DNA from: Paracoccaceae bacterium
GTDB lineage: Bacteria > Pseudomonadota > Alphaproteobacteria > Rhodobacterales > Rhodobacteraceae
Direction: 5' to 3'
Assembly (NCBI GenBank): GCA_003535335.1
Contig: DOHJ01000080.1
Span: 922 to 14,739, forward strand
DNA: 13,818 bases
Part shown: positions 1-6,580 of the stretch, piece by piece
How the letters are laid out: each line of letters starts with the position of its first letter
Numbering within the stretch: the stretch's first letter is position 1
Translations under genes and position numbers: made by a program
The notes under the pieces: model-generated
Seen by the model: only the letters and a program-made list of their open reading frames with translations
Database searches by the model: none
What the model was told of the DNA's origin: nothing

Positions 1-340
1 CAGGCTCTATCGCAGCTATGATTGTTTCGGCGGCGTCGATTTGATGGGTTTCATCTATTTCCAGCGCCATTGAGAGAGCCGAAATGTTGTTTATACCTTC
101 GGTGCGCAAAAGTTTTTGCACACCTTTAATGGTCATCCCGTCTTCATGCAGCAATTTTTTAATACCGCCCAGCAAACGCATGTCATTGGGGCGGTAATAT
201 CTGCGCCCGCCGGCGCGTTTTATCGGTTTGACTTGTGTGAATTTGCTTTCCCAAAACCGCAGCACATGGGCCGGAGTATCAAGCCATTCGGCCACTTCGC
301 TGATGGTTCTAAATGCGTCGGGGGATTTTGCCAATGTCAC
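1..340 (-). CDS. MerR-family transcriptional regulator (partial, C-terminus outside window)
   Basis: The first 113 codons of a MerR-type DNA-binding protein are visible; the rest runs off the left edge. Residues ~12-50 form the winged helix-turn-helix ([20 protein letters not shown], then [11 protein letters not shown]), with the Arg/Tyr-rich wing typical of the family. No cysteine-rich metal site is seen in the visible part, so the effector is unknown. The chosen start is a GTG six bases after the ihfA stop and in the same frame as ihfA; an AGGA lies four bases upstream. A TTG two codons later is the alternative. It is the last visible gene of the ihfA transcription unit, and the ihfA-merR order is common in Rhodobacterales. 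The MerR fold is certain from the motif; the regulon cannot be told from sequence. Confidence 0.88.
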   Translation of the reverse strand, partial: MTLAKSPDAFRTISEVAEWLDTPAHVLRFWESKFTQVKPIKRAGGRRYYRPNDMRLLGGIKKLLHEDGMTIKGVQKLLRTEGINNISALSMALEIDETHQIDAAETIIAAIEP

Positions 341-346
341 GGCGTC

Positions 347-649
347 CTAAGGTTTATTGCCAGCCGCAACCCGATCTTTCATCAGGTGCGAAGGACGAAA
401 AGTCAGAACACGGCGCGGCAAAATCGGAACTTCCTGGCCGGTTTTGGGGTTGCGCCCGACACGGGCAGCCTTGTCGCGCACACTAAATGTGCCAAAGGAT
501 GATATTTTCACAGATTCACCGCGCACCAACGCGTCTGACATATGCTCAAGCACAGATTCAACCAGCGCAGCACTTTCATTGCGGCTGAGGCCAACTTCGC
601 TAAACACAGCCTCGCTTAAATCCATTCTGGTTAAGGTCTTTTCACTCAT
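347..649 (-). CDS. ihfA: Integration host factor subunit alpha
   Basis: This is a 100-residue protein of the HU/IHF family, matching the usual IhfA length of ~99-105. IhfA pairs with IhfB to bind specific DNA sites and bend them sharply, acting in transcription, replication and recombination. Visible hallmarks are the N-terminal helical part (residues 4-45), the core [13 protein letters not shown] (48-60), the beta-arm tip GRNPKTG (65-71) carrying the intercalating proline at 68, and [10 protein letters not shown] (78-87), which resembles the alpha subunit rather than HU. The ATG at 649 is preceded by the purine-rich stretch GGGGAAAG. It lies 99 bp after fabH, a gap that holds its own likely promoter and an IHF-consensus site, and it is followed after six bases by merR. 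The identity is secure; the alpha/beta choice rests on the motifs and on the neighbouring merR and fabH. Confidence 0.95.
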   Translation of the reverse strand: MSEKTLTRMDLSEAVFSEVGLSRNESAALVESVLEHMSDALVRGESVKISSFGTFSVRDKAARVGRNPKTGQEVPILPRRVLTFRPSHLMKDRVAAGNKP

Positions 650-683
650 AGCTTTCCCCGATGTTTTCTAGCAGCTTTAAGCA

Positions 684-713
684 ACCATAGCGGGCCGGCA
701 ATTTACGAGTCAA
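684..713 (-). promoter_or_regulatory. Probable promoter of ihfA-merR
   Basis: On the minus strand TTGACT (713-708) is followed after 17 bases by CTATGG (690-685), or after 18 by TATGGT (689-684). This fits the sigma-70-like TTGAC-N17-TAT pattern of alphaproteobacteria. It would give a short leader of about 30 nt before the ihfA start codon and lets ihfA-merR be transcribed apart from plsX-fabH. It is a visual match only, with no transcript data. Confidence 0.5.
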
Positions 714-726
714 TATCAATGGTTTA
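714..726 (+). promoter_or_regulatory. Candidate IHF binding site next to the ihfA promoter
   Basis: The sequence TATCAATGGTTTA matches every defined position of the E. coli IHF consensus WATCAANNNNTTR. It directly abuts the -35 element of the probable ihfA promoter, on its upstream side. Autoregulation by IHF is known in enterobacteria, so this is plausibly an autoregulatory site. The functional reading is inference; the consensus match is seen directly. Confidence 0.5.
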
Positions 727-748
727 AACTGCGGCGTTAAACAGCAGA

Positions 749-1723
749 TTACCAGCGGATAATCACTGATCCCCATGCCAAACCGCCACCGATCGCCTCG
801 GTTACCAGTAAATCGCCCGGTTTTATCTGCCCGCGGGCCTTGCCGACCGACAAGGCAAGGGGAATCGATGCTGCAGAAGTGTTGCCATGATCCTGAACCG
901 TCAGAATCACATGATCCATGGAAATGCCCATTTTTTTTGCGGTTCCGGCAATAATGCGAATGTTGGCCTGATGCGGAACGATCCAGTCAACATCGCTATC
1001 TTCAAGACCAGCCTTAAACAGCGCGGTTTCAGCGGTTGAGGCCAGTTTTTCGACGGCTTTGCGAAACAGCGCGTTGCCTTGCATGCGCAAATATCCCGAG
1101 GTTTGCGTGGTTGAAACGCCGCCATCGACATAAAGCATCTCGCGGTGGCTTCCGTCTGAATTCAAATCCGTGGCCAGAATGCCGCGATCTGCATTGGCTC
1201 CCTTACCGTCCTGCGCCTCGAGCACCAGCGCACCGGCCCCGTCGCCAAACAGCACACATGTCGCGCGATCGGTCCAGTCCATAATCCGGCTAAAGGTTTC
1301 AGCCCCGATCACCAGCACCCGTTTGGCCTGACCTGACAAAATCAATGCGTTGGCGTTGGCCAAGGCAAACACAAAACCGGCGCAAACCGCCTGCACATCA
1401 AAGGCAAAGCCCCGTGTCATGCCCAATTGGCCCTGCACCATGGTGGCAACCGACGGAAAGGTTAAATCCGGGGTCGATGTTGCGACAATGATGGCGTCAA
1501 TATCATCGGCCTCACAGCCCGCATCAGCCAAAGCAGCCCGGGCGGCATGCGTGGCCAAATGCGAGGTGGTTTCGCCCTCGGCTGCAATGTGGCGCCGCTC
1601 AATGCCGGACCGGCTGCGGATCCATTCGTCGGTTGTATCAAGGGTTTTTTCAAATTCGCTGTTGGGAACGATACGTTCTGGCAAATAGTGGCCAACTCCA
1701 ATAGCTACGGCGCGCAATGTCAT
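749..1723 (-). CDS. fabH: Beta-ketoacyl-ACP synthase III (KAS III)
   Basis: FabH condenses acetyl-CoA with malonyl-ACP to give acetoacetyl-ACP, the first step of type II fatty acid synthesis in the cytosol. The 324-residue length is standard. The catalytic triad is visible: Cys114 in AVCAGF, His251 in VPHQANIRI and Asn281 in HGNTSAAS. The N-terminal TTDEWIRSRSGIERR (30-44) and the C-terminal glycine-rich end EAIGGGLAWGSV are also typical. The ATG at 1723 has an AAGGG six bases upstream that overlaps the plsX stop codon, so translation is probably coupled to plsX, which ends only nine bases before. The plsX-fabH pair makes acyl-phosphate and primes acyl chains, linking phospholipid and fatty acid synthesis. 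Confidence 0.97.
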   Translation of the reverse strand: MTLRAVAIGVGHYLPERIVPNSEFEKTLDTTDEWIRSRSGIERRHIAAEGETTSHLATHAARAALADAGCEADDIDAIIVATSTPDLTFPSVATMVQGQLGMTRGFAFDVQAVCAGFVFALANANALILSGQAKRVLVIGAETFSRIMDWTDRATCVLFGDGAGALVLEAQDGKGANADRGILATDLNSDGSHREMLYVDGGVSTTQTSGYLRMQGNALFRKAVEKLASTAETALFKAGLEDSDVDWIVPHQANIRIIAGTAKKMGISMDHVILTVQDHGNTSAASIPLALSVGKARGQIKPGDLLVTEAIGGGLAWGSVIIRW

Positions 1724-1732
1724 TCGTTACCC

Positions 1733-2866
1733 TTAATTATCAACCTTGTCGGTTTGGCCAGTTTGTAACGTCAGGCTGGCAGATGCAACCCTTGCGGCCA
1801 GTTTATGATTGAAATCCGATTTGGACAGGGTGATGGCCAGCTGGATCGCCGCCGCAATACCGGTTTCATCGGCCGATCCGTGCGATTTTATCACAGTGCC
1901 GTTCAGGCCCAAAAACACCCCGCCATTAGCCCGGCGCGGATCAATCCGGCGTTTCAGACGTTTGAGCGAGCTTAGGGATAGCAAGGCTGCAATGCGGGTA
2001 AATGGCGTGGCACTAAAGGATTGGCGCATAAAATCGCTAATCAGGCTGGCGGTGCCTTCGCCGGTTTTAAGCGCCACATTTCCGGTAAACCCATCCGTGA
2101 CGATCACGTCAACGCGATCCGATGGAATATCGCTGCCTTCAACAAAGCCGACAAAATCAAAATCGGCGGCATCGGCGGCTTTTGAGATCAACTCATGGGC
2201 TACTTTTAATTCGGCGCGCCCCTTGTGTTCTTCGGTGCCGACATTCAACAGACCAACACGCGGGCGCGTCAAATCCAGCCCGTTGCGGGCGTAGGAGGCC
2301 CCCATCAGCGCATATTGCAACAGATCTTCCTGATCGGCGCGAATATCTGCACCAACGTCCAGCATGATGTTAAAACCGCTTTTGTTGCGCGATGGCCAAA
2401 GACAGGCAATCGCCGGCCGGTTTATGCTGGGCAATTTGCGCAAGCGGATCATCGAAACCGCCATTAACGCACCGGTGTTGCCGCAGGAAACGCAAACCGT
2501 GGCGTCGCCCGATCTAACCGCATCAACAGCCGCCCACATCGAGGTGTTTTTACCGTAGCGCATCACCTGACCGGGTTTGTCGTCCATTGTCACAACCTCG
2601 TCAGCGTGGCGAATTTCGCAACGCTGCGACAGGCCGGTTTGTTGGGCCAGCAGATTTTTTAATGTGTCTTGATCGCCGCTGAGAATAAAGCCGATGTCGG
2701 GGTTTTTACGGGCCGCAACACAAACACCGGCAACCACAGCTGCCGGCCCCTGATCGCCACCCATGGCGTCAACTGAAATGATCGTAGGTAGCGTTGCGTT
2801 TTCGGCACCGGTTTGATCAGTGCTTGCTGCACCAGAAGCTGTCGAGGAGTCGTTATCCGTTGTCAT
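1733..2866 (-). CDS. plsX: Phosphate acyltransferase PlsX (acyl-ACP:phosphate transacylase)
   Basis: PlsX converts acyl-ACP and phosphate to acyl-phosphate, the donor used by PlsY to acylate glycerol-3-phosphate; it is a peripheral membrane enzyme. Motifs in order (377-residue form) are SVDAMGGDQGP (31-41), SCGNTGALMA (127-136), LLNVGTEEHKG (206-216), FVEGSDI (241-247) and VTDGFTGNVALKT (256-268). The reading frame is open up to 2926, inside rpmF, but ATG 2866 is chosen because it lies 25 bases after the rpmF stop. It has no clear Shine-Dalgarno sequence and gives a Ser/Thr/Ala-rich N-terminal extension of ~28 residues before the conserved core, so the exact start is uncertain. The order rpmF-plsX-fabH is widely conserved. 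Confidence 0.95.
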   Translation of the reverse strand: MTTDNDSSTASGAASTDQTGAENATLPTIISVDAMGGDQGPAAVVAGVCVAARKNPDIGFILSGDQDTLKNLLAQQTGLSQRCEIRHADEVVTMDDKPGQVMRYGKNTSMWAAVDAVRSGDATVCVSCGNTGALMAVSMIRLRKLPSINRPAIACLWPSRNKSGFNIMLDVGADIRADQEDLLQYALMGASYARNGLDLTRPRVGLLNVGTEEHKGRAELKVAHELISKAADAADFDFVGFVEGSDIPSDRVDVIVTDGFTGNVALKTGEGTASLISDFMRQSFSATPFTRIAALLSLSSLKRLKRRIDPRRANGGVFLGLNGTVIKSHGSADETGIAAAIQLAITLSKSDFNHKLAARVASASLTLQTGQTDKVDN

Positions 2867-2891
2867 GCAAATGGTGCCAAAGTCGCGGGGC

Positions 2892-3098
2892 TTAAGCCGC
2901 GTCTTCGTCCAAATCAGCGTCGTCAATAACCGCTATAACTTCGCGTTCTGCATAATGACCGCAGTCAGAACAAACGTGATGTGGGCGCTTTAGCTCACCA
3001 CAATTGGGGCATTCGGCAGGATTGCCAGCAACCAGCGCATCATGTGAACGACGTTCGCCGCGACGCGAGCGCGAAATTTTACTTTTAGGAACAGCCAT
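2892..3098 (-). CDS. rpmF: 50S ribosomal protein L32
   Basis: This is a 68-residue L32 with the invariant start [20 protein letters not shown] and a zinc-ribbon core built from two CxxC pairs (CPNCG at ~40-44 and CSDCG at ~54-58), the cysteine-containing form of L32. The C-terminus is acidic ([12 protein letters not shown]). The ATG at 3098 has GAGG seven to eight bases upstream. A longer open frame to 3281 only reads through the leader. It is the promoter-proximal gene of rpmF-plsX-fabH. The DUF177 (YceD) gene often found just upstream of rpmF is not there; trpD precedes it instead. Confidence 0.97.
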   Translation of the reverse strand: MAVPKSKISRSRRGERRSHDALVAGNPAECPNCGELKRPHHVCSDCGHYAEREVIAVIDDADLDEDAA

Positions 3099-3133
3099 GT
3101 GACAACCTCGGTATAATCGGGGTGCTTGCCCCC

Positions 3134-3158
3134 TGTGTTTCGTGTGTGTTTCGTGTGT
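3134..3158. repeat. Short tandem repeat (11-mer, about 2.3 copies) in the rpmF leader region
   Basis: On the plus strand TGTGTTTCGTG occurs twice back to back (3134-3144 and 3145-3155), followed by a further TGT. It is followed on the rpmF-proximal side by an inverted GGGG/CCCC pair (3119-3122 and 3129-3132). Both lie between the probable promoter and the rpmF start, so they would be part of the rpmF mRNA leader. Function is unknown; slippage is the simplest origin. Confidence 0.6.
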
Positions 3159-3164
3159 TAATCT

Positions 3165-3194
3165 CTCATACGCCAAGCTGGGCAGTGTTTTCAA
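3165..3194 (-). promoter_or_regulatory. Possible promoter of rpmF-plsX-fabH
   Basis: On the minus strand TTGAAA (3194-3189) is followed after 18 bases by TATGAG (3170-3165), a 4/6 match to the -10 consensus. It lies about 70 bases upstream of the rpmF start codon, in the 195-bp gap after trpD. This is a visual match of moderate quality; transcription could also read through from trpD. Confidence 0.35.
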
Positions 3195-3293
3195 CCCGTC
3201 ATCAGCGCGAGCGCGGAACATACCGTGATTTTTTGTCGGCGCAAGCATTTTTTGGCCGCCGCAGCATAAACAGGTCAACATTCAAGCGCATAG

Positions 3294-4310
3294 CTATGCG
3301 GCTGTGGTGATTTTGGCCAGTTGCTCAACTTTTTTCTTGGCAGCACCACTGTCAATGCTGTTTACGGCTATTTCCACACCACCGCGCAAATCAGAAACCT
3401 TGCCCGCGATCAGCAGGGCGGCGGCAGAATTTAGCAGCACCGCGTCGCGGTAAGCCGATTTTTCACCGTTCAGCAGCGCGGCAAAGGCAATGCCGTTTTC
3501 TTTTGGGCTGCCACCGGTTATATCCTCGAATGGATGCACGGGCAGGCCGGCGTCTTCCGGGTGAACTTCAAATTCGCTGATCTTGCCATTTTCCAACGCA
3601 GCGACCCAGCTAGAGCCTGCGATCGACAATTTATCCGTGCCATCAAAGCCATGCACCAGCCAGACTTTTTCCGAGCCCAGAATTTGCAAGGTTTCCGCCA
3701 TCGGCCGGATCAGATCACGGCTAAACGTGCCGGTTAATTGGCGTTTTACACCGGCCGGATTGGTTAACGGGCCAAGAATGTTGAAAATTGTGCGGCATCC
3801 CAGCTCTTTTCTAGCGGGCATCACATGGGCGATTGCCGGGTGGTGCATGGGGGCCATCATGAAGCTAATTCCAATAGTATTTATAGCCTTTTCAACAACT
3901 TCCGATCCAATCATCACGTTGATACCCATTTCCCCCAGCGCATCGGCCGAGCCGGATTTCGAGGATTGGCTGCGGTTGCCATGTTTGGCGACAGTCACGC
4001 CAGCACCGGCCACTACGAAGGCGGTGGCAGAGGAAATGTTCAGGATATTTTTGCCATCTCCGCCAGTGCCAACAATGTCGATGGTGCCGGCCGGTGCCTT
4101 GACCGGTTTGCATTTGGCCCGCATCACAGCAGCGGCGGCGGCATATTCTGCCACGGTTTCGCCACGGGTGCGCAGCGCCATCAAAAATCCGCCAATCTGG
4201 CTCGGGGTTGCCTCGCCGTTGAACAGGATTTCAAAGGCGGTTTCCGCTTGCTGGCGATTCAGCGGGCCATTTGCGGCAACTTCAATCAGGGGCTTTAGCG
4301 CGTCACTCAT
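3294..4310 (-). CDS. trpD: Anthranilate phosphoribosyltransferase
   Basis: TrpD transfers the phosphoribosyl group of PRPP to anthranilate, the second step of tryptophan synthesis. The 338-residue length is normal. An N-terminal helical domain (~1-65) is followed by the PRPP loop GTGGDG (81-86), NISSATAF (91-98), [15 protein letters not shown] (109-123), the anthranilate-site region [17 protein letters not shown] (155-171) and [11 protein letters not shown] (177-187). The ATG at 4310 overlaps the trpG stop as ATGA, with AAGGTG upstream, so it is translationally coupled to trpG. In many Rhodobacterales trpC follows trpD; here the next gene is rpmF, so the trp cluster is shortened. A perfect 14-bp palindrome (3287-3300) covers the stop codon. 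Confidence 0.96.
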   Translation of the reverse strand: MSDALKPLIEVAANGPLNRQQAETAFEILFNGEATPSQIGGFLMALRTRGETVAEYAAAAAVMRAKCKPVKAPAGTIDIVGTGGDGKNILNISSATAFVVAGAGVTVAKHGNRSQSSKSGSADALGEMGINVMIGSEVVEKAINTIGISFMMAPMHHPAIAHVMPARKELGCRTIFNILGPLTNPAGVKRQLTGTFSRDLIRPMAETLQILGSEKVWLVHGFDGTDKLSIAGSSWVAALENGKISEFEVHPEDAGLPVHPFEDITGGSPKENGIAFAALLNGEKSAYRDAVLLNSAAALLIAGKVSDLRGGVEIAVNSIDSGAAKKKVEQLAKITTAA

Positions 4311-4894
4311 GCGGACACCTTTATGTTGGCGATTTTAAGAAAGTTTTGCAGCAACTTGTGACCATGCTCAGAGGCAATCGATTCGGGGTGAAACTGCACC
4401 CCGTGGATTGGCAATTCACGGTGTTGCAGCCCCATAATAGTGCCGTCTTCCAGCTCGGCTGTTATGCTTAGACAATCGGGCAGGCTGGCCCGCTCGACAA
4501 TCAGCGAATGATACCGCGTGGCGGCAAATGGCGATGGCAGGCCGGCAAAAACGCCAGCGCTATCGTGCTGCATCGCACCCATTTTACCATGCACAATTTC
4601 GTCGCATCTAATCACCTTGCCGCCAAAGGTCTGGCCAATGGCCTGATGACCCAGACAAACGCCCATCAACGGCAGCTTTGCAACGGATGCCGCACGGGTT
4701 AATTCCAGACAAATGCCGGCTTGGGCCGGATCACACGGGCCGGGTGATAGCAAAATTGCCTCGGGCTGCATCGCCATTGCCTCATTGACCTGAAGCGCAT
4801 CATTGCGTTTGACGACCACCTCGGCCCCCAATTCGCCCAGATAATGCACCAGATTATAGGTAAAACTGTCATAATTATCAATCAATAGCAGCAT
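4307..4894 (-). CDS. trpG: Anthranilate synthase glutaminase component (TrpG/PabA type)
   Basis: This class I glutamine amidotransferase hydrolyses glutamine and feeds ammonia to TrpE for anthranilate synthesis. The 195-residue form shows [18 protein letters not shown] at the N-terminus, the oxyanion region LLSPGP, the nucleophile Cys80 in [10 protein letters not shown], and the His169/Glu171 pair in VQFHPES. The frame is open to 4960, but ATG 4894 gives the canonical N-terminus; a GAAG lies just upstream. The partner gene trpE is not in the window. Since no pabA is visible here, it may also serve p-aminobenzoate synthesis, as trpG does in some bacteria (inference). It precedes trpD with a 4-base overlap and is divergent from the envelope protein at 5035. 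Confidence 0.94.
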   Translation of the reverse strand: MLLLIDNYDSFTYNLVHYLGELGAEVVVKRNDALQVNEAMAMQPEAILLSPGPCDPAQAGICLELTRAASVAKLPLMGVCLGHQAIGQTFGGKVIRCDEIVHGKMGAMQHDSAGVFAGLPSPFAATRYHSLIVERASLPDCLSITAELEDGTIMGLQHRELPIHGVQFHPESIASEHGHKLLQNFLKIANIKVSA

Positions 4895-4917
4895 ATCTTC
4901 GCTTTCATTGGTGCGGG

Positions 4918-4951
4918 GTGCAATTTTGGGGTGATTGCACGGAAAAATCCG
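4918..4951. promoter_or_regulatory. Two adjacent inverted repeats in the trpG leader / divergent intergenic region
   Basis: GTGCAAT (4918-4924) and ATTGCAC (4934-4940) are a perfect 7-bp inverted repeat with a 9-base spacer. CGGA (4940-4943) and TCCG (4948-4951) form a second one with a 4-base loop, sharing one base. They lie 24-57 bases upstream of the trpG start, downstream of a TTGACC (4984-4979 on the minus strand) that could be a -35 box with an unclear -10. No tryptophan-rich leader peptide and no U-run terminator were seen, so classical attenuation is not supported. Operator or leader hairpin are both possible. Confidence 0.35.
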
Positions 4952-5034
4952 GTTATACATCCCCCGAAGGCGTCAGCAGGTCAAGACCTTAGAACAATAG
5001 ACGCACGGATTGTAAACGAATTAGGGGCGAACAA

Positions 5035-6432
5035 GTGGCAGGTGGATTTTTTTCAGGTCTGGTATGGGGTACAATGTTATCCGGCTTTGTCGGGGCAGGG
5101 ATCTCGGTTTATCATAGCGAATATTACAGTGCACAAAACGGTGAGCAAAACACCGAAAGATCAGGCATGACAAATGGGGCTGTTGCGTCGCAAAAAATAG
5201 CGCCAAAAGCCGCAGGTGATAATGCGGTCTCTGCGTCTGATTCGATGGCATCTGATGTTGAAAAACCAACTGATCCGGTTCAGGAAACCAGCCCGATCAA
5301 AGACACCCCTTCTGAAGATAACAGCAATACGCCAGCCCAAAATGGTCCTGAACCCGCAGCCGACGCGCCACCTGCTCCGGTTAGGGAAATCAAAAACGAT
5401 CCCCAGCCACCAAAAGAGGCTGAAGTACTGCCGGATTTAGCTTTGGAAAAACCGGAAACGGGGATTGCCCAAGTGAAGCCCGAAGACGGCTCTGCGCCAC
5501 AAACACCCCGTACCGGGAACGGGCAAACCGAGACAGGCGAGACCAAAGAGCAGGCCGCGCCTGAGGTCATGCCAAATGAAATGGCCGACAAACCGGCAGA
5601 TAAAATTATGAAACCTGTGCCGGGCATCACCAATATGGCCCCCCAAATTGAAACGGGCCGTTTGCCCAGTATTGGTGCGGAACCCGACACGAAAACAAAT
5701 CCAGCGGACGAAACCGGTTCGCAATCCGCTCAGGTTCCGGTTGCCCCGAGTCGCCCTGCTGGTGCGCTTGCCGCCAATAGCGCCAGATTTGAAAACCCGC
5801 GCGCCTTACCGGTAATGTCGATCATTCTAATTGACACCCCGAATGCGCCGATTGCCGATGACGTTTTGGAAAACCTGCCGTTTTCCGTCAGTTTCGCCAT
5901 TGATGCAGTGCGCGAGGATGCAACCCAAGTTGCGTCACGATATCGCAAGGCCGGCTTTGAGGTTTTGATGCTGACCAACCTGCCGCTGGGGGCCGGGGCC
6001 AGCGAAATCGAAATCGCATTTCAGGCCTATGCCAGAGCTGTGCCCGAGGCTGTGGCTGTGCTGGATTTGGGCGCGAACGGTTTTTTGCGCGGGCCTTCAA
6101 CCGCAACACATATTGCCGGAATTTTGTCGGACGGCGGCTTTGGTCTGATAACGCCTTCAAAGGGGCTGAACACGGCCCAAAAAGTTGCCATGCGCGAAGG
6201 TGTTCCCGCCGCGTTGATTTTCCGGCAACTGGATAGTGATGCTGAAAAACCATCGGTTATCCGCAGATATCTGGACCGCGCCGCATTTCGGGCCAAACAG
6301 GAAGGCCATGTGATTATGCTGGGCCATACCCGCGCGCAAACCATCGAGGCCCTGGTGCAATGGTCGCTGGAAGATCGGGCCGCCAGTGTGGCAATCGGGC
6401 CGGTTTCGGCGGTATTGAAAGAATTGCAATAG
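5035..6432 (+). CDS. Divergent polysaccharide deacetylase family protein (YibQ/DUF610-like), anchored
   Basis: The 465-residue protein has three parts: an N-terminal hydrophobic segment (~4-26) that is either a membrane anchor or uncleaved signal; a long Pro/Glu/Ala/Thr-rich disordered linker (~35-250); and a C-terminal domain (~257-463) resembling the divergent polysaccharide deacetylases (PF04748 type). The domain starts at PVMSIILIDTPNAP and retains GHTRAQT near the end (430-436). The usual IDD metal motif is IDT here (266-268), and the expected Asn-His-Met-Gly-Ser region reads as LDLGANGF, so a hydrolase role is doubtful. The start is GTG 5035, with AGGGGCG about six bases upstream. It is divergent from trpG. 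By family it likely acts in the periplasm on or near the cell envelope; the exact role is unknown. Confidence 0.82.
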   Translation: MAGGFFSGLVWGTMLSGFVGAGISVYHSEYYSAQNGEQNTERSGMTNGAVASQKIAPKAAGDNAVSASDSMASDVEKPTDPVQETSPIKDTPSEDNSNTPAQNGPEPAADAPPAPVREIKNDPQPPKEAEVLPDLALEKPETGIAQVKPEDGSAPQTPRTGNGQTETGETKEQAAPEVMPNEMADKPADKIMKPVPGITNMAPQIETGRLPSIGAEPDTKTNPADETGSQSAQVPVAPSRPAGALAANSARFENPRALPVMSIILIDTPNAPIADDVLENLPFSVSFAIDAVREDATQVASRYRKAGFEVLMLTNLPLGAGASEIEIAFQAYARAVPEAVAVLDLGANGFLRGPSTATHIAGILSDGGFGLITPSKGLNTAQKVAMREGVPAALIFRQLDSDAEKPSVIRRYLDRAAFRAKQEGHVIMLGHTRAQTIEALVQWSLEDRAASVAIGPVSAVLKELQ

Positions 6433-6534
6433 CTACTGTTGGTTTTGCGCTAAACCGTCGGTGATTTCGTAATAATCAGCTTTGTCGGCCACAAAAATAT
6501 GCAAACTCAGGCGGGTGCCTGTCGGGGATGATGT
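6433..6534 (-). pseudogene. C-terminal remnant of a GFA-family (glutathione-dependent formaldehyde-activating-like) protein
   Basis: On the minus strand, a 33-codon open stretch bounded by in-frame TAA (6537-6535) and TAG (6435-6433) encodes TGTRLSLHIFVADKADYYEI followed by TDGLAQNQQ. This strongly resembles the C-terminal end of GFA/DUF636 proteins, which typically close with an HIFV..K..Y.I.DGLPQ pattern. There is no start codon or ribosome site for it, and the sequence upstream to the EamA stop shows no further GFA similarity in any frame, including no CxC zinc motifs. The stop codon abuts the stop of the convergent deacetylase-like gene. The best reading is a decayed gene end left by a deletion. 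The family call is recognition by eye over a short stretch. Confidence 0.6.
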
Positions 6535-6580
6535 TTAACTGTGTACAAAAGGGATTATGGGCCAATATTATACAACAAGG

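Noticed and set aside
2867..2926. N-terminal extension of plsX starting inside rpmF
   Set aside because: It would overlap the rpmF coding end by over 30 bases and adds residues with no counterpart in PlsX; ATG 2866 is more plausible.
3583..4338. Long plus-strand open frame (251 codons) opposite trpD
   Set aside because: It is antisense to a trpD with all family motifs and shows no recognisable domain; it arises from the codon pattern of trpD.
4895..4960. N-terminal extension of trpG from ATG 4960
   Set aside because: The canonical TrpG N-terminus begins at the Met of [10 protein letters not shown]; the extra 22 residues have no family counterpart and lie over inverted repeats of the leader.
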